From assembly GCA_025458365.1 (NCBI GenBank), contig JALOSP010000138.1:1-5103 (forward strand): a stretch of DNA of 5,103 bases, written 5' to 3'. This DNA is from Hyphomonadaceae bacterium. Its GTDB lineage: Bacteria; Pseudomonadota; Alphaproteobacteria; Caulobacterales; Aquidulcibacteraceae. Every line of letters begins with the position of its first letter. Positions within the stretch are counted from its first letter, which is position 1. Positions 4,718 through 5,103 of this stretch are shown here, piece after piece. The notes beneath the pieces were generated by a model. The model did no database searches, was not told where the DNA came from, and was given only the letters and a program-made list of their open reading frames with translations. A program made the translations under genes and the position numbers.

Positions 4718-5000
4718 AATGGTAGTCGACGATCTCGACTTCAGCTGGACCGGGGTCACCCGGCAGCCAGACAAAGCAGACCCGCCATTGCTGGTTGATC
4801 CGGATCGAAAACTGGCCAACTCGATCGCCCTTCAAGGCTTCTAGCCTATTTGAAGGCAAAGCCGCCAGATCGTCGAGACTGGTTGCAGCGTTCAAGATGG
4901 CCAACCGCCGCTCGGCCTGGCTTGCAAACCCGCTGAATGCCTTGACGTGAAGTCCGGCGGCAAAGCGTTCAGTTTGCCTGTCGCGCCACGATTGGATCAT
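4716..5000 (-). CDS. higB: HigB-family toxin (RelE/ParE-type mRNA interferase)
   Basis: A 94-residue toxin of the RelE/HigB superfamily, expected to cleave mRNA on the ribosome until neutralised by HigA. The family pattern is clear throughout: MIQSWRDRQTERF at the start, then AERRLAILNAATSLDDL (29-45), PSNRLEALKGDRVGQFSIRINQQWRVCF (49-76), and the closing DYH (92-94). The last His and Asp/Tyr correspond to residues needed for cleavage in studied HigB proteins, so the toxin looks active. The ATG at 5000 matches the family N-terminus. The frame extends to 5072, but the promoter lies inside that extension, which excludes it. Codons such as TCA-AAT-AGG-CTA-GAA in the middle are AT-rich compared with the neighbouring housekeeping genes, which suggests acquisition from elsewhere. 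Confidence 0.93.
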   Translation of the reverse strand: MIQSWRDRQTERFAAGLHVKAFSGFASQAERRLAILNAATSLDDLAALPSNRLEALKGDRVGQFSIRINQQWRVCFVWLPGDPGPAEVEIVDYH

Positions 5001-5006
5001 GACGGC

Positions 5007-5035
5007 TCTATAGCGAAAAATACGCGTTACGTCAA
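5007..5035 (-). promoter_or_regulatory. higBA promoter, predicted leaderless
   Basis: On the minus strand TTGACG (complement of 5030-5035) and TATAGA (complement of 5007-5012) are separated by exactly 17 bases, close to the sigma-70 consensus. Only six bases separate the -10 from the higB ATG, so transcription should begin at or within a base or two of the start codon. The spacer holds the palindrome ACGCGT (5022-5027), a possible part of the HigA operator. Confidence 0.75.
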
Positions 5036-5103
5036 CCATAAAGTTCGGTAGCGTCTCAATCGTGCACCCCACCCCTTCACCACACCGCCCGCCTCGGCTA
5101 GAA

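Noticed and set aside
5001..5072. 24-residue N-terminal extension of HigB
   Set aside because: The extension contains the -35 and -10 elements of the higBA promoter, and the family starts at the MIQSWRD position.
1..5103. CRISPR array, tRNA, rRNA, insertion sequence or phage attachment site
   Set aside because: No regularly spaced repeats, no cloverleaf or rRNA-like segment, no transposase and no flanking direct repeats were seen on either strand.

Overview
The window looks like chromosomal DNA from a GC-rich alphaproteobacterium. The L35 and L20 proteins have alphaproteobacterial character (L35 ends in WAPYGLN). Gene content and codon use would suit the Hyphomonadales/Maricaulales side of the class, but that family-level placement is an inference from protein recall, not a search result.

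Layout. On the minus strand at the left edge lies the first 29 codons of an unidentified gene (1-89). Upstream of it, and probably in the same transcript, is mtaB (137-1492), a tRNA methylthiotransferase. Divergent from mtaB, across a gap of about 71 bp, a plus-strand operon starts. It holds a 67-residue two-helix membrane protein of the PLDc_N type (1564-1767), then two tandem PaaI-type hotdog thioesterases (1783-2256 and 2253-2717) joined by an ATGA stop/start overlap. After a 114-bp gap with nothing convincing except a weak hairpin (2739-2753) comes a DUF937 protein (2832-3416) with an excellent Shine-Dalgarno, ended by a hairpin terminator.

Next is the ribosomal-protein operon rpmI-rplT (3611-3814, 3828-4187). 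Its leader of about 130 nt carries three back-to-back hairpins right up to the rpmI ribosome-binding site. A textbook intrinsic terminator follows rplT. The convergent gap 4242-4414 holds no gene but is packed with GC-rich stem-loops. On the minus strand from the right is a HigB-HigA toxin-antitoxin pair (4716-5000, 4415-4705). A near-consensus promoter sits so close to higB that its mRNA should be leaderless. The last stretch (5036-5103) is C-rich and I see no gene in it.

How the genes work together. Most of the window is housekeeping: tRNA modification, acyl-CoA thioester hydrolysis and 50S ribosomal proteins. HigBA is the accessory element. Its codons are more AT-rich than its neighbours', and it lies where pheS would often follow rplT. 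No wholly new system is evident. The points most worth a second look are the rpmI leader, the hairpin cluster after rplT, the thioesterase pair with unlike active sites, and the leaderless higB promoter.
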